DNA of 64,000 bases, from assembly GCF_000150275.1 (NCBI RefSeq), contig NW_002060969.1:580809-644808 (forward strand). The letters run 5' to 3'. The notes under the pieces were generated by a model. It saw only the letters and a list, made by a program, of their open reading frames with translations. It did no database searches and had not been told where the DNA came from. Position numbers and translations under genes: made by a program. Of the stretch, positions 48,668 through 62,335 are shown one piece after another. Every line of letters starts with the position of its first letter. The first letter of the stretch is position 1. This DNA is from Trichoplax adhaerens. Lineage: Eukaryota > Placozoa > Uniplacotomia > Trichoplacea > Trichoplacidae.

Positions 48668-51600
48668 ATGACGGCGTTTGGTTTACATTTTGGAGGAACT
48701 AATTTGACATTGGCTGTTTGCAAGGTAAATTGCGTTATAGCAGTTCTAAAAGCTGATAAATATGGAACTGTCAGGATGCGTTGAGTAATGCTATTCATGT
48801 ATTCCAGATCATGTTGATTAACATGTTGAATGTAGTAAAATTGAGTAGGATTTGGTAAAACCTGCAAAGATGTACAGTAACATACACTATACGAGATGTA
48901 CTGTACTGTATGTTGTACAGCAAAAGATATACAGTCCAGTAATACTGTACTTTACGACCCTTAGTGTACGTAAGAGAATTCGCCACGTCGGAGAACTCTA
49001 CTCGCTCGTTATACTTCGCGTGTACCAACAGTACTTATACCTTTCACTAAATGGTATTTTACTAGGTGTACAGTAAGTTATGTATAATTATAATACAAGC
49101 ATATTAATATATTACAAGTGCTATCATTTTATTAATCAAATCAAGAATAAAGTTAGTATTTTCAGTTTATCTTTGCTCAACGAATATAACGTTGTTACAG
49201 TACGAGTTTAATGGCGTGCTGCCTTTGGCAGAATATGCAGACAGTATATGTTATATGGTACTCTACTGTACAGTACACTACAGTAACGGACAGTAGAATG
49301 CTTTACGCTATGCGTATTTTACTGTTTTAACTTTGCCTATCTACTGTAGCGGCATTTGATACGTGAATAATATACGACGTATAATTAATAAATTACTAGT
49401 AGGCCCATGCTCGTTATACTTCGCGTACTGGCACTGTATAGTTTGAATGTGTATATGTTATGCGCTTACACTTTCTATTTTACATCATATACATTAAAGT
49501 TACATGAGTATATAATCGGATCAAATTGATCCAAATAACATCATGACCCTATCTTATGAAGTTTTCCTAGCCTAGAAATAATAGTATTGCTTTGTAACCT
49601 TTTAGGATGGTCAAACGGAAATTTTAGCAAATAATGATGGCCATCGATCAACGCCTGCTGTGATCGCTTGTAAAGGAGCTCACTATGTATGAATATTCGA
49701 TCTGTGAATAGGCTCGCAATATTTTTACGTTATTTCTTATTCGTATAATGTAATCCAGCTGCACTAAATCATCCATCTCTGCTGTTAAGAAACCTGATTG
49801 ATAGTTTCTGGTTTACCATAGAAATCAGTAAAACGACAACTATGTACCTACATTACAATTACAAGGAGCATTAATCAAGCCGTCTTATTTATTTAATAGC
49901 AAGTCGTATATAGTACACTTTTAACACAATTATGCTATCTGCTACTTAGCGCTTATTGGGCAATTGCATAATATGTGCTAGAATCAGCTTTGGCTCCTGA
50001 ATTGTAACAGTTCAGCCTTTTGGCTAATATTATACTGTACTTCTGGTGGGTATATAAACGTGTTGAATATTAACTAGGTTTGATACTAGTACAATCACTA
50101 ATTTTGGATTGTTAATAGATGAAGTATTACTTTACCATATGGTAGTTAACCTGGAAAGTTGATTAAAGCGTTTTGGCAAATGCATCACGCAACGGTGTTA
50201 GAAGTAACTTCGTTAAATTTTTAGTAAATGTAATTATAAATTATTCGAACTGCAGATTTTGTATACTGCTAGCAGCTGTGCTGATTAGTGAGTGAAGTGT
50301 TATGTATTTATTTGATTATCAAGTTGAGCTACCCTAGAACACATAGCAAATTATTCTAAGATTTATTACGTCAGGTCGTGTTTACGCATTTTTTTGGTTG
50401 TAATCGTAGGCTGTTGGAATCAATTCTGCGTTAAATTACAGACCTGGTGAAGATATAATAGTAGAAAATATTCGTTCTATTATCGGCCTAAAGTATGCGA
50501 ATGCAATAAACTATTATTTTATTGTAATGCGATATGTGATTTCTAGAATTTTTAGATATTTATATTTATAGTAAAGGTAACTTCTATATCTGTTCGTACC
50601 TAAAAAATTTTTGAGGTCTCGCAAGTTATTACCGATGTACGATAGAATTTATATAATACTTAAATGTTTGGTGTTTACTATATTGATGAAGATCGGAGGA
50701 TTTCAAAGTACAAGAATTCGTTCGTAAATCCAAATGTAAGGTAACGTGACAGTTAGAGCGGGTATACGCGTGGTATTAATTACGGCGACAATGGTGAAAT
50801 ATATTACACCTTCTTAGCTGACACTTTCAATGAAATATTTTTTCTAGTAGTTAAAGAATCAGTTATTAGATAGCTCTAGAATTAAAATTAAATCACCGTA
50901 TACCATAAATTGACTGTAGATAGAATCCGATGAGGAAGATATTATTTTCAAATTTAAAGAAAATCTGAAAGATACTTTTACGTTGTCTCGGCTTGTAGTA
51001 CTTCTGCTACAGAAAATGAAAGGTATATGTCGATAAACTGTATTTATCTTAAATTGTAGTAGCTATCAAAGGGTTAAGTAACCTAGGATCTAACAAAATA
51101 TAACTATACTTAGCTTTGAAACATAACCATTAACTTTGATCAGTGTATTCGTACTAATTAGAAATTACGCAAACTTACACCCAAGAAGAACCTATCCGGG
51201 TCGTTTTAGCTGTACCCGTCTATTATAAGGACGTGCAAATACTGGCACTGAAGTAACTTACGTACTTGTGGACTTACTAGTTACTTCAAATTGCATATCA
51301 CTGTCAGATTGACTAAAAGCTAAGTGATTCGCCAATTCCTAACTATTATATCCTTCTAGGGCCGCCGCTGAAGAAGTTGGATTTAACGTTCTTCGATTTG
51401 TGAAAGAACCCTGCGCTGCTGCGTTAGCGTACCAGATAGGACAGAATGACATATACGAAAATGGGTAGGTTATTCTTCATTCATAATGCAATCCATTATT
51501 TTGTAGTACTCTTTCAGATACCTTTTCATAACTTTATCTATACAATTTTATTTTATGCAATTTCTGTGTAATTTTAGATACTACCTAATATTTCGTCTGG

Positions 51601-53365
51601 GGGGTAAGAGCACAGATGTAACTATATTGAGGGTAGACGGAGGATTATATGAGATATTAGCTTACAAAAACGAGCAAAACTTTGGTGGAGAAGATTTTAG
51701 TTGCACTATTAGTGAATGTTTAATAAAGGAATTTGAAAAGTATGGGCTAGTTTCAAAGTAGTTATATAATTATAATTTTTTTTACCTTGTTGGATTCATT
51801 TATATTTTCATTTATTACAATAAATTTTGTTTAGAAAATGGAATGTACAGATCCCAAGGGACAGTCAACGCGCTCTCAATAAATTCTTAAAAGCTGCTGA
51901 GCAATGCAAACAAATCCTATCGTTATCTCCTACTGCAACTCATTTCATTGAATCCGCGTATGATGGTATCGATTACCAGTGTAGTATTAGTCGAACTAAA
52001 TTTGAGATGCTATGCAGTAAACTATTGGAAAAGTGCCTTAACTTAATCGATAATACCTTGAATGATACATCTTTGACCAAGACTGATATTGCTAAGGTCG
52101 CAAAAAACGCTTGCGATTTATTACATTAAAGTAGCAGTCTATTAATATTATTATTTAACGAAAATTAATCATATACCGTTGTATAGTTTCAGATTTAATG
52201 TCGTGATAATTTAATGTAAGTCATTAAAGTTAATAATATTTATACATAGATTATTCTTAGCGGAGGATCATCACGTATTTTAAAACTCCAAGAAATAATT
52301 AAAGCCAGATTTGACATCCCAGTCTGTGTAGGTATAAATCCAGGAGAGGTCATTGCTATCGGTGCCGCTGCACAGGTTGGTTAGCTGAAATCTTGGAGAG
52401 TAATTTACGTAAAGAATTTATGTTTAGCTGCATTCGTGATTAGTCACTGATTATTCTTCCTACTCGTATGTTAATTATACAGGGAGGGCTTATTTCGAAA
52501 GAATCTTCCGACTGCAGTGAGAAGACTTTATCAGTCCTTTGCTCTCCGTGTGGTATTTGTGTCTCGGTAAATATCTCTAGTCATTTCATAGCATAGAATA
52601 GGCGATAAATAATAGAATCTTAGTTAAAATAGAATAAATATAAAGTTTGTTACGGTATTAGGACAGAGAAAGTGATCTTATAGTGGACGACGTGCAGGTT
52701 ATTGTTCCCAACCTTTGTCCTCTTCCTTTCCGAAAGAGAATTCCGCTGCGAGAAGTCTGTGTCGAGAATCCTCTAGTTTGTATATATGTACATCAATTGC
52801 TTCGATCCGACAAAGAGTACGAAATTCGACCAATAGCAAAGGTATTCGCTACAGTTGGGTTTCTTACAATCTATGTAATCTTTATATGATAAGACAATTT
52901 CTGAATCTCGGGTTTTCCGCCGTAGTTGGTATTAACCGATTTATCAAAAGACGATGACAACCGCTTTATAATTGATGTGGAATATAAACGGTATGACAAA
53001 CTATAAATATTCTACTCGTTCGATTGTATTCATGAAACACCCAGTTTTTTAGCTGATCTACTATTAAATAGTACGATTATGTAAAATGTGTATATAGTAC
53101 TTGTAAACTCAATATTATACCCTAGTCCTTTCTAGACAACCCTTAGATGATATATTTAAGACTATTTTTGTTCGTAAATTGTTCTATTAATTATCTGTAA
53201 TCGCACTTTATTTTCCTGAAAAGTTTCTAGTGATGATATCAGGGATTGATCATTGTTATTTACGATCACTGATATTATAGGGATGGAGAAATTAAAATAG
53301 AACTAATAGAGACCATTTCAAAACAAGCAACATCCTTAACTATCGGCACCGAGAAGATAGAGTGA
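48668..53365 (+). CDS. HSPA14: HSP70-like ribosome-associated chaperone HSPA14
   Basis: Fourteen exons: join(48668..48724, 49606..49686, 50410..50492, 50692..50740, 50935..51022, 51162..51252, 51360..51464, 51578..51757, 51835..52096, 52250..52375, 52483..52566, 52662..52841, 52926..52990, 53281..53365), 511 codons plus stop (human, from memory, 509). In mammals HSPA14 pairs with the J-protein MPP11/DNAJC2 on ribosomes. Actin-like ATPase blocks are recognisable: MTAFGLHFGGTNLTLAVCK, then NDGHRSTPAVIA, RVVLAVPV, AAAEEVGFNVLRFVKEPCAA, LIFRLGGKSTDVTILRVDGG, ILSGGSSRILKLQEII and IGAAAQ. As in the family, the C-terminal half is short, with no long lid. The junction between exons 4 and 5 (50740/50935) is the least certain because the acceptor is weak. 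AATAAA lies at 53455, about 90 nt past the stop. Confidence 0.96.
48890..49290. repeat. GTAC palindrome clusters in HSPA14 intron 1
   Basis: ATGTACTGTACTGTAT near 48896, CAGTAATACTGTACTTTAC near 48937 and CTGTACAGTACAC near 49266 all lie in the first intron. The density is lower than in the upstream promoter region. Confidence 0.75.
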
Positions 53366-56300
53366 AGCGCAAAGTCAGTAATAGTAGCCATAGAGAATAC
53401 ACGTTGTGATTGCATAATCGTATTTGCGTTATCTTTGTATTTGAACTTTAAATTAATAAACGTTCGTGAGCTAGACTTGTTACGGCTACATTTATGGTGT
53501 TGAACGCTATGAGATAACCAAATTTTTACATTTTCTTAATAAAATACGTTTCATTGTCATAATGAGATCTACTGCTCTCATAAAAAGCCTCGAAATGGTA
53601 GCTAAATCATCTTTCATTAATTATACGATATTAAGTTCTTATTCAAATGTAAATTTTGCTATTAGTTCGATAATTTTGTATTATCGTAGTACTGCAGTCA
53701 ACTGTACATCATATTCAATGAACGAACCATGGTTTGACACATGAAATATCGTCTACTGGTAAAAAAATACGTATATATGCCATAGCAATCATATTAAAAT
53801 TTTCTGTTGCTAAAAATAATTTGATTGGACTGTTTAAGATTATTCACGTAAAGTAATACGTATGCTATTTAGTTTTAATCTTAAACCAAAAAAATATCAG
53901 AAATGAACATTACTATAGCACATTATGGAGAATTACATATTTGTGTCGATTAGAAACAGAATATAAGAAATATAGAATTATGGCTAAAGTAAAGCTCATG
54001 TCGATGTTTCTTACGTATAATAGCACCAAATAGCGCTGCTTGTATGTTATCAGATTACCGTATAACCGTAAAGATGATTAATCGATTTAGCTATGAGATC
54101 AATATCAGTATAATATTCATATGAATATTGACAATTCGTAAGAAGAAATGAAATTTTAATGCTGCATACTGTATTGCAAAGAACTAACCGAGTTAATTAA
54201 ATGAAAAATCGCCAAATGGTGCTACAACTATTAGATCACTTAACTACATGTGTAAGTTTTATATCTTTAATTTTGAATAGATATCCGTTAAACTCGAGCC
54301 TGCAATGCTATTTAGCGAACTAAGCATATAGTACTAGTAAGCTACAGCATACACAATTTTTACCGAATGCTATGCTTTATTTTTTATTTTTTTAAACGAT
54401 TTTTAGCACTGTAACGTTTGAAAGGCGATTAGCAATTCTATCGAATTTATACAAAAACATGCCAGAACACCGCTTATATATTGCCCTTTAACATAGTTAT
54501 GGAATTATTTCCTGACAACCTGCTATGGTATTAGGATACAGTATACAGTATAATGAAGTACGTGCTGACTGGTATATAACTCAGACTAGTTGCCGGATGA
54601 CAGATCACTATTCATTCCTGAGCTACCTTTAGTAAGAATGAGAAAAGATTTAGTTAAATTTTCATGAGGCTCTGCGAAAGGCAGTTGGATGCCTTGGCAT
54701 ACTATAATTAGATAACTATTGTAATGGATGTATAACTCTGTATCTAGCTGTACATGTAATAACTTTAAAAATCTAATTAAGTTAGCAAGTCTTAAAGGTA
54801 AAATTATAATCACGATTTCAAGATTTTCATGTAATCATTATCTACTGCAGTTAACTGAGATTTAAAAAAGAAACAGAACTTATTTATTTGATTCCCAGTG
54901 ACTATACTCTAACCCAATTTTGGATCCTAACGTAGTGCGATAGTATTACAATGTAGTACTAACGCAAGAATTACTTTCTATAATTATTATTTTAAGATTT
55001 CCCTTGTCCTCCTATTTATTAGTCTGTAAAGAATAAAAAATATGCCGTAACTGAAGGAATTGATAAGGTCAATAAACTTGATAATTCGTACGTTTGGATT
55101 TTTCAATGAATAAATATTTAATCTATTTTTTTGTTACTAAAATAGTAATTACTAATAAGAAATTACAAGCTATCCGTTCTGTTATCTGCTGAAGAGAAGT
55201 TTGTAACCGTGTAGTCAAGGAAAAAGTAATGAATGATATAATGTCTTAATTCAGTATATGGGTTGGTGCTAAGGTAGTGATCTCCAAACAACTTCGTTAA
55301 ACCCGCTATTAAGTATATAGCAAATAGGAAAATTTATATTAACTAACAAAATGTAAGCCGCAACTTAAAATCATTAAAAGTTGCTAAATAAAAGCGAAAT
55401 GGTAAATACTAGGCTGATTGCTAATCCTTCAGTTATTTATGATTTTTAATCATCTCCCTATTAAGCGAGCGTTTTATCGTATATGATCATGTACGGTTAT
55501 AAAGTTTTATAATTTTAAACTTTTCCAATAATCCAACAAAATATAAAATTTCGTGGCCTCATTGTTTTTTTTAGGCAAGTATATACGAATATTTGTGTAC
55601 TATTTATGTACCTTATGACATTCAGTATTTTTAAGGCTAGTCGTTTCTTTACAAACTTGATGATCAATACTTACAATAATCTATTACGATTGATATCACG
55701 TCTTATTGTGACGATTTATATAAGCCTAACTAATTATATGTAATCATTAAAATAATATATGAGGGCTATTATTAATCCAATATTAAAGCATTTAACAAAG
55801 CTCGGGCATATTTTTCAGAAAGAAATATTGCACCAAACAAAGTGATGTTATTTAATTGCTGTAAATAAGTTGCTATAATGGCGTTGTAAGAGTGGTATTT
55901 CCGATTGATTAATCTTCTATTTCTAAAACAATAACGAAAGTAATTCCAGGTGTTTTTCTTCCCATCACTTTACAATATTAAGCCGAGTCATGTACTATAC
56001 AAATTGCTCATATGGGTGAATAATGTCATCCTAAACATGTTTTTGACGCGTTAAAAAAATATACTTTATGAATACTTATGATCAACTGGCATCAAGTAAA
56101 AAATACTCCTTAAATTTAAATCTCCTGTTTAGTTTTGATATACTGTAAATACAGAACGTACTGTAATGGAAATAAATAATTGCGGTATTAAATATTAGTA
56201 TCGATCGGATGAACTCTTTAGTGATGGTACCGTGCTATTTTATAAGAAGCTAACACAAACAATACTGGTAATCACTATAATAGTATGTAACGGTTTTATT

Positions 56301-56650
56301 TGCTCATTCTTGAAGTCTCATATTAAACATTTTTAATTAAGAAGTAAACTGTGGCTTTGATAAAGTAGCAAATGTATAATGGGTAGGCTAGAGTGGAAGG
56401 TAAAATATTATAATTTAGCCAATCGCATCACTGCTAAATAATTTAATAAGTAAGGAAATTACTTCAAGCTTTTAAATTTAAGTTAATTTGATCATCAATA
56501 TTTAACTAAGAAATAAATAAATAATAAAGTTTCATCATCGCGATTATGGCATTCCTTCGTATAGATTTTAGAAATAAGTGGAGCATATATTATTTTCTTA
56601 AGTTCATACAATGGTCTTTGGAGCTTAAATAATTTACTAATTAATCTTTT
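53366..56650. other. Intergenic, no confident feature
   Basis: AT-rich DNA downstream of HSPA14, including its likely poly(A) signal at 53455-53460. No conserved exon or structured repeat was recognised. Confidence 0.55.
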
Positions 56651-56694
56651 AGAACATACGATGTGTATAAATAGAACATACGATGTGTATAAAT
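56651..56694 (+). promoter_or_regulatory. Perfect 22-bp tandem duplication, each copy with a TATA box
   Basis: AGAACATACGATGTGTATAAAT occurs twice back to back at 56651-56672 and 56673-56694. Each copy contains TATAAAT. The start codon of the YPFF precursor follows at 56813, so the pair is well placed to be a duplicated core promoter element. Confidence 0.6.
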
Positions 56695-56812
56695 ATTGAA
56701 GTTTTGGAGTAGTAACCTCATTACAAAATTGCATCACTAGTAAAACTGGTGGACAAATAGTGTTATATCAAATAATTTGTCTCAGTAAAATTATTACCAA
56801 AAATTACTATTC

Positions 56813-59800
56813 ATGGACCATAAGATAAAAATTTTAGCATTGATAGTTATTGCTATTGCTGGCCTATCTTCAGGAAAATCGATGGTAAGTCAATGTTGAT
56901 AAGAATAATAGCATTCTATTCATTTTTAATTTTAAAACTTCTTTACCGTACTTGACATATGTCTCAAAATTAATACGACAAGAACTTCGATTCCTTCTAA
57001 AATTCGCTTTATTACATGAATAAAACTAGCCACTACCATTATCTACGTTTGCAGCGCCAATCAACACCTTTTCTAAATATTAGGCACCTGTATAATCTTA
57101 CTGTCTAATCTGTATACATGATCTATTTTGGGTTACACACTATACTCTTTAATACATTATTCGTTCTCAATTATTTTGCCGAGTAGATTTTATGTTCAAA
57201 TACTGTATGGAGTAGATATATTGATCAAAACCATAATTAAGTTATTGATGGTACATTATCTTCATCATAATTATAATTGATCATTTCAGTTTACTACAAT
57301 ACAAGAAAACATATTTGTTATCCAGCGACATAGAATCGAATGTTTGAATATAATATCGAAGGTTATTGTCTTATACTGTATGATACTCTTGCGATAATTT
57401 TGAGATTAGCCATAAATAAGATAAATTTACTGCTGATGTTCGATAGAATAGAAGATAGTGTAAAAATCTTACTATTAAATGAAAGATTACGCTATATGTA
57501 TAATCTGGTACTTAGACAGCAATGCTTTAGTAGAATTTAAACAAAAATTGATAAGTTTAGACTCATAGTGAACACTTATAGCTACTTCTTTAAACTTTTC
57601 TTTTAAGTTTTTCCGGTAACATCTACCGCTTAAATCATTATATTTTAGCGAATCATTTAATATTGCTTTCAATAGATATTAGACTTTATGAATTTATACT
57701 AATTTCTTATTCACCTATGAGTGCTCTTGTAGTAAATCTCTAAAAATATCAGATTAGTTTTATTGATGACATAATCAACTCTAATTGACAAACATAAACT
57801 TGAAATTTTATTATGCATAAATTATTATATTTGGATGTTAAAGAGTTGTTTAACTAAAAAATTCTTTTTCTTTCACTCTTAAACATCGCTTCTAGGATAA
57901 AAATGGGCGAAATACTGTTTCTCTTTGGACAGTTAGTATACTCATATATGCACATATAGATAGATTGAAATGATCTAGTGTCGCAAATTACCTATGAGTA
58001 AATCGTATTATTTTCTTTTATTGTCTATCTTCCCCGGATTACCGATTACTTATGCATTATTTTAATGTTAAACTTGACACAGTCCGCAGCTAGAGATTCT
58101 AAACTAGCCGAAAGGGTAAGTAATTATGAATGTACCTTTTAATATAATATTAAATATTCCAACGAGTTTACCATTACATTTTTACATTTTAAGAGAATCA
58201 TTCAGTAATGATAATTCAACGTAATTAGTATGACCAACATCTATAGTATACTATAGCATGCAATACAGTATACGTACTGTACATATACATGTATTGGCAC
58301 TATTATCAACAAATCTTGAATGCGAGATGACAATTTTTCGTCATCACTTTTGTATTTTCTTTAATTATTTAGTTAACCGCTTAAGTTATAATTAAGTGCA
58401 GTAATCCAAAACTCACTGTGGAAACAAAAAAAGCTTTAATAACATTTAGAATAACAAGTTGTTCGGTTGTTTAAAGCAAACACATTTGTTAAATATAGAA
58501 CGATCAACGAAAAGGCTATATCTATTGGGAAACCAAACGCGATGTTAGTCAAATTTAAAATTATTATGTCCTTTTTACAGTATTTTCATCCCAATATATT
58601 ATAATTACGCAGTTGCTACATCATTCGTGCGCTTTCTTAATTTCAAATTCGAAATCCTATTCATTGGCTTGATTTAGAATACTCTAATAACATTATGTTC
58701 ATTTATTGGTTAACAGTCGTGCTTTAAAAATGTATTTGATATATATTTCTACTTATTTTAAAAGTTTTCATGCATATGTAGTATTTAATTCAATTAAATT
58801 GTAGTTTGCGCTAGTTTTTGAAATACTTAAAATATATTATAATTCAGTTAAATCATTACTGTTCATATATATTAATTCAATATTTAACTAATTTCTTATA
58901 TAATTATGCCTTCAAATTAGGAAAATCCTGAGGTGAGCTTCTTATCGTTATAAATTCTTGTTCACAAATTTTATGAACAGTTTATTAATTAATCGATTTT
59001 CTTAATTTATACCGCTATTTATTAATCTATTTTACCTAAATGATATCCAGAATTGGCCGTTACTTATGTGCCATGTATTACGATCATATCTGATATCTAC
59101 AGCTATAATTCAAACTTAATTGATCTTTGCATATGCCTGATATTCTATATAATTATTGAATGTTATAATTAGGAAACTGTATTATAAATGCTCATAATCT
59201 CACTTATTCGATAATCTTTACACATTTAATATCGCATCTTAAGTAATATGAAACGATTACTACTTAGAAGATTAATATAAATCGGAACAGTATATCATTA
59301 CCGTTTACAGATATTAATCATTCGACATTTAATCGGTTCTTACGTATAGCTATGCTACTAAATTAGGGTAATCCTACCGTGAGCGAGCTTTCTTAACATA
59401 GGAAATTATCTTGCCAATATCGCCATAACTAACAAAAATTTATATTTCTTAATTTATATATCATCACGTGTTAATCTATTTATACCTGAATGACATAATC
59501 CAGAGCTTGGCATTTTTTAAACGCAAGGTATTAAAATCAAATCTAATCTCTATATTACAAATCTAGGCTTACTTGATATCGATATATTAAATTTTAAATT
59601 TTTCTGTTTATGAATCTATATTCATTTTGGAAATACTGTAATTGTAAATGTAGCATTTTATTCCTGGTCATAGATGATCACTAATATTTCTAAGTCCTTA
59701 TATAATAACTTGTCTTACCTTCACTTACCTATAAATAATGGTTCGGAGTTTAATAAAACGAGGCATAAGTCACTTATTTCTAAAATACTTATACGTAAAT

Positions 59801-61246
59801 AAGACGTATATTGATAGTATTGATATCAATTACGTACGCGTATACAAGTGACTGACTATTTAATTAATTTCCTATGTATGGCTACACGATGAAATCAGGA
59901 CAATTTATTGGTTAGTAGACCATAACTATAAATTCATCATTTCTCTCTAAAGCATAGAATTGTTGCTATTTTCTAAATTTAAGGCTATATGATACTATTT
60001 AAATTCATTGGTGTCTTTTCCTCTAAATTTAAGGAGGATTATCCTTTTTTCGGAAATAAAAAACGCCAAGATTATCCTTTTTTTGGAAATAAAAAACGCC
60101 AAGATTATCCTTTTTTCGGAAGCAGAAAACGCCAGGTCAGCTTCTATGATTGTTATAATATATATTACAATAAACAGTAACGAAAATTGATATTTAGAAG
60201 TTGCCCATTATAAAGCTAAGCGTAGTAATTTCAACAGGCATAATTAACAATTTTTTAGAATCATTCTATCAATGCTTATCTGTATTCAAACAGTATATAT
60301 TATTACACATTGTATCCGTATTGTGAATCCAAAGCAAAGCAGCCATTATTAATGAAACACCATAATTTGATGGCCATATTGACAAATAATTGAGATTGCT
60401 TCTCTTTAATAGTGTGCAATCCTCTCCTGCAGTATTATAGGCATAGATTCATTTCCTACATTAAAATATCGTTCTTTATTTAATGATGCCGTTGACTGTA
60501 CTGTACGTTAAGCATACAAATGTAAATTATTTCCCCCAAAATTCCTATTACTTTACACACTTATTTTCATTAATATTATGGGCTGATTTCCATGTTCTTA
60601 CATGGAAAATGGTGAGCTATTAATATTATTTAATAAAGTGAAGATCAATTAAATGAATAATTGAACTTTATGCTCCACTTGTATAGAACTTAAGGGAAGA
60701 TAAAGTGGACAGTTCGGTAAGTTATTTGTAAATAATGGTTGCAAATTATGTAATGATACGCATCGTACAGTATTAATATAGGAATATAAAGTGTTACTGG
60801 TTAATATCGCTCCTTTGAAAGCAAAAGTTTAATCTATCTGAATCGATAAACATGGCTATTATAGCTTAAAGTTATGATTATAATTATTAAGAGATATAAT
60901 TATTTTAATTAGGATGATATGTGGGATTTCCTTGAGAGAGATGTAAGTATATCACTACCATTTAGTCTGCTAAGTTTATAAATTTAACCAAGGTGAGTAT
61001 ATAAAGTGGTTACCAATAGTTTTGCTGTATGACTGCATAAATTTATGAACATTGATTATGCTAATAATGATGAATACTCAGTCCAATTAAACAGTATAAC
61101 AGCAATCAGGTCAGCAATTGTATAGCTGTTGATTTCAATTAAAATGATTTACATCGTAGCACTATCTGTTTAATGTTTTAATGTAGATCATTCCTTTTTG
61201 GAAGAGGAACCGATTGGCCTCCATTAAGAGGTCAAGAATGAATTAA
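56813..61246 (+). CDS. YPFF (endomorphin-like) neuropeptide precursor with microexons
   Basis: Proposed join(56813..56884, 58083..58115, 58921..58932, 59367..59378, 59899..59910, 60034..60135, 60687..60716, 60913..60942, 61187..61246), 120 codons plus stop, all introns phase 0. Exon 1 encodes a signal peptide (MDHKIKILALIVIAIAGLSS). The 102-nt core exon holds three copies of (Q/E)DYPFFG(N/S)(K/R)KR, the repeated bioactive unit with tribasic cleavage sites. I recall this as the placozoan endomorphin-like YPFF peptide. Three 12-nt exons before it encode ENPE, GNPT and DNLL. After it come NLREDKVDSS, acidic DDMWDFLERD, and a final exon starting IIPFWKR and ending with KRSRMN-stop, which could release an extra short peptide. 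The core and first exons are secure. Inclusion of each small exon rests on splice sites and phase and needs transcript evidence. 60966-60992 (SAKFINLTK) is a possible alternative exon. Confidence 0.85.
58815..59950 (+). repeat. Tandemly duplicated intron-microexon unit, three copies
   Basis: The neighbourhoods of the 12-nt exons at 58921, 59367 and 59899 resemble one another. Upstream they share ATTTAA(C/T)TAATTT..TAT..AAAT(T/C)AG. Downstream of the first two, TAATCTATTT..ACCT.AATGA..ATCCAGA and GGAAA..CTGTA..T.TAAATG recur. Spacing is 446 and 532 bp. The third copy is the most diverged and uses a GTTAGT donor instead of GTGAGC. Confidence 0.65.
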
Positions 61247-62040
61247 TGGTCCTAGCGGGTATCGCTACTTTATCTAAGTAAGTGTGCTGTTCAAGTTTAT
61301 CGATTTTATTAACTTAAATTTTCAATCTAAATTATAAATTAATAACTGTAATCCAACATTTATTATTATACGCATTTTTAACTTACTATCTTTACATAAA
61401 TTTTGAAGTAGTCACCTAGCAATCACAAGCATCGTTACAAAGGATAAATTTGGACATTGTAGTGGAAGTTTGAAGTTTAATGTGTCGTAACATGATAACT
61501 CGATTATTATGGACTCTTGTAACAATTTATTATAGTGGAAGTAATTTCTAGATTAGAAATGAAATCATATGTATATTTATAAATAATTTGGAGACTTGAA
61601 CTATTTAAATGTAGAAAAGATCTATGTCCCTGCTTAAAAATAAAATCGATGCAAGATTAACTTATTTCTAAGACGGTATATACTGTTTGTTTATGTAGAG
61701 TTTTTAAGATTTAATGACATAACAATCACCGAATGTTAATGTTTAGCAGCCCGCCCACTACTTCTGCCTTAATTTAGTTATACAGTTCAGTATATGTGAA
61801 GATTAATGTACTAATTATCTCGGTATTAACTCTAGCCTTTGTGAGAATATCTACTTTATCGCTCGAACACCTAGTTATCTCTAAGTCCAATGAAATATAT
61901 TTATATACAGTATGTACCCTCCTTTGCATAGTACTGTGCATCAGTGTATGATTAAGTATATAGAATGTTAATGCCTTAACGGTAACTTTGCAGTATGCAA
62001 AAATCCCTAACCGTCTCTCTCTTCAAACTCCCGGCTTTTA
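61247..62040. other. Subtelomeric AT-rich DNA
   Basis: Nothing recognised beyond short AATAAA-like words (near 61638) that could serve the YPFF gene. Confidence 0.5.
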
Positions 62041-62335
62041 TACCCTCGACGGCGGATTATACCGTAGGGTGTATGTAGAATCTGTAGTAAACCCTTCTAA
62101 TACTTGGAAGCCCTAACCATCGCGGTTCTTCCTTATGGTCCTAACATAGCTATTCTGTGTCATATTGTAGGTTCTGCACTACTGTATTTACACCCTAGAC
62201 GGAGTATTACTGTAGGGTGTCTGCAGAATCTCCAATCAAGCCTATCATATACTTGGAAGTCCTAACCATTGTGGTTCATCCCCATGGTCCTAGCATAGCT
62301 ATTCTGTATCATACTGTAGGTACTGCACTAATCTT
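62041..62335. repeat. Two-copy subtelomeric tandem repeat, unit about 147 bp
   Basis: Copy one 62041-62188 and copy two 62189-62335 share TACCCT(C/A)GACGG.G, GTAGGGTGT.TG.AGAATCT, ATACTTGGAAG.CCTAACCAT, ATGGTCCTA.CATAGCTATT and CTGTAGGT.CTGCACTA. Identity is high, suggesting recent duplication. No open frame spans it. Confidence 0.85.

Noticed and set aside
50740..50760. An extra HSPA14 exon beginning just after 50755 (SGYTRGINYGDNGE..)
   Set aside because: It would need an intron of only 16 bp after exon 4. A direct in-frame join from 50740 to 50935 gives a length close to the human protein.
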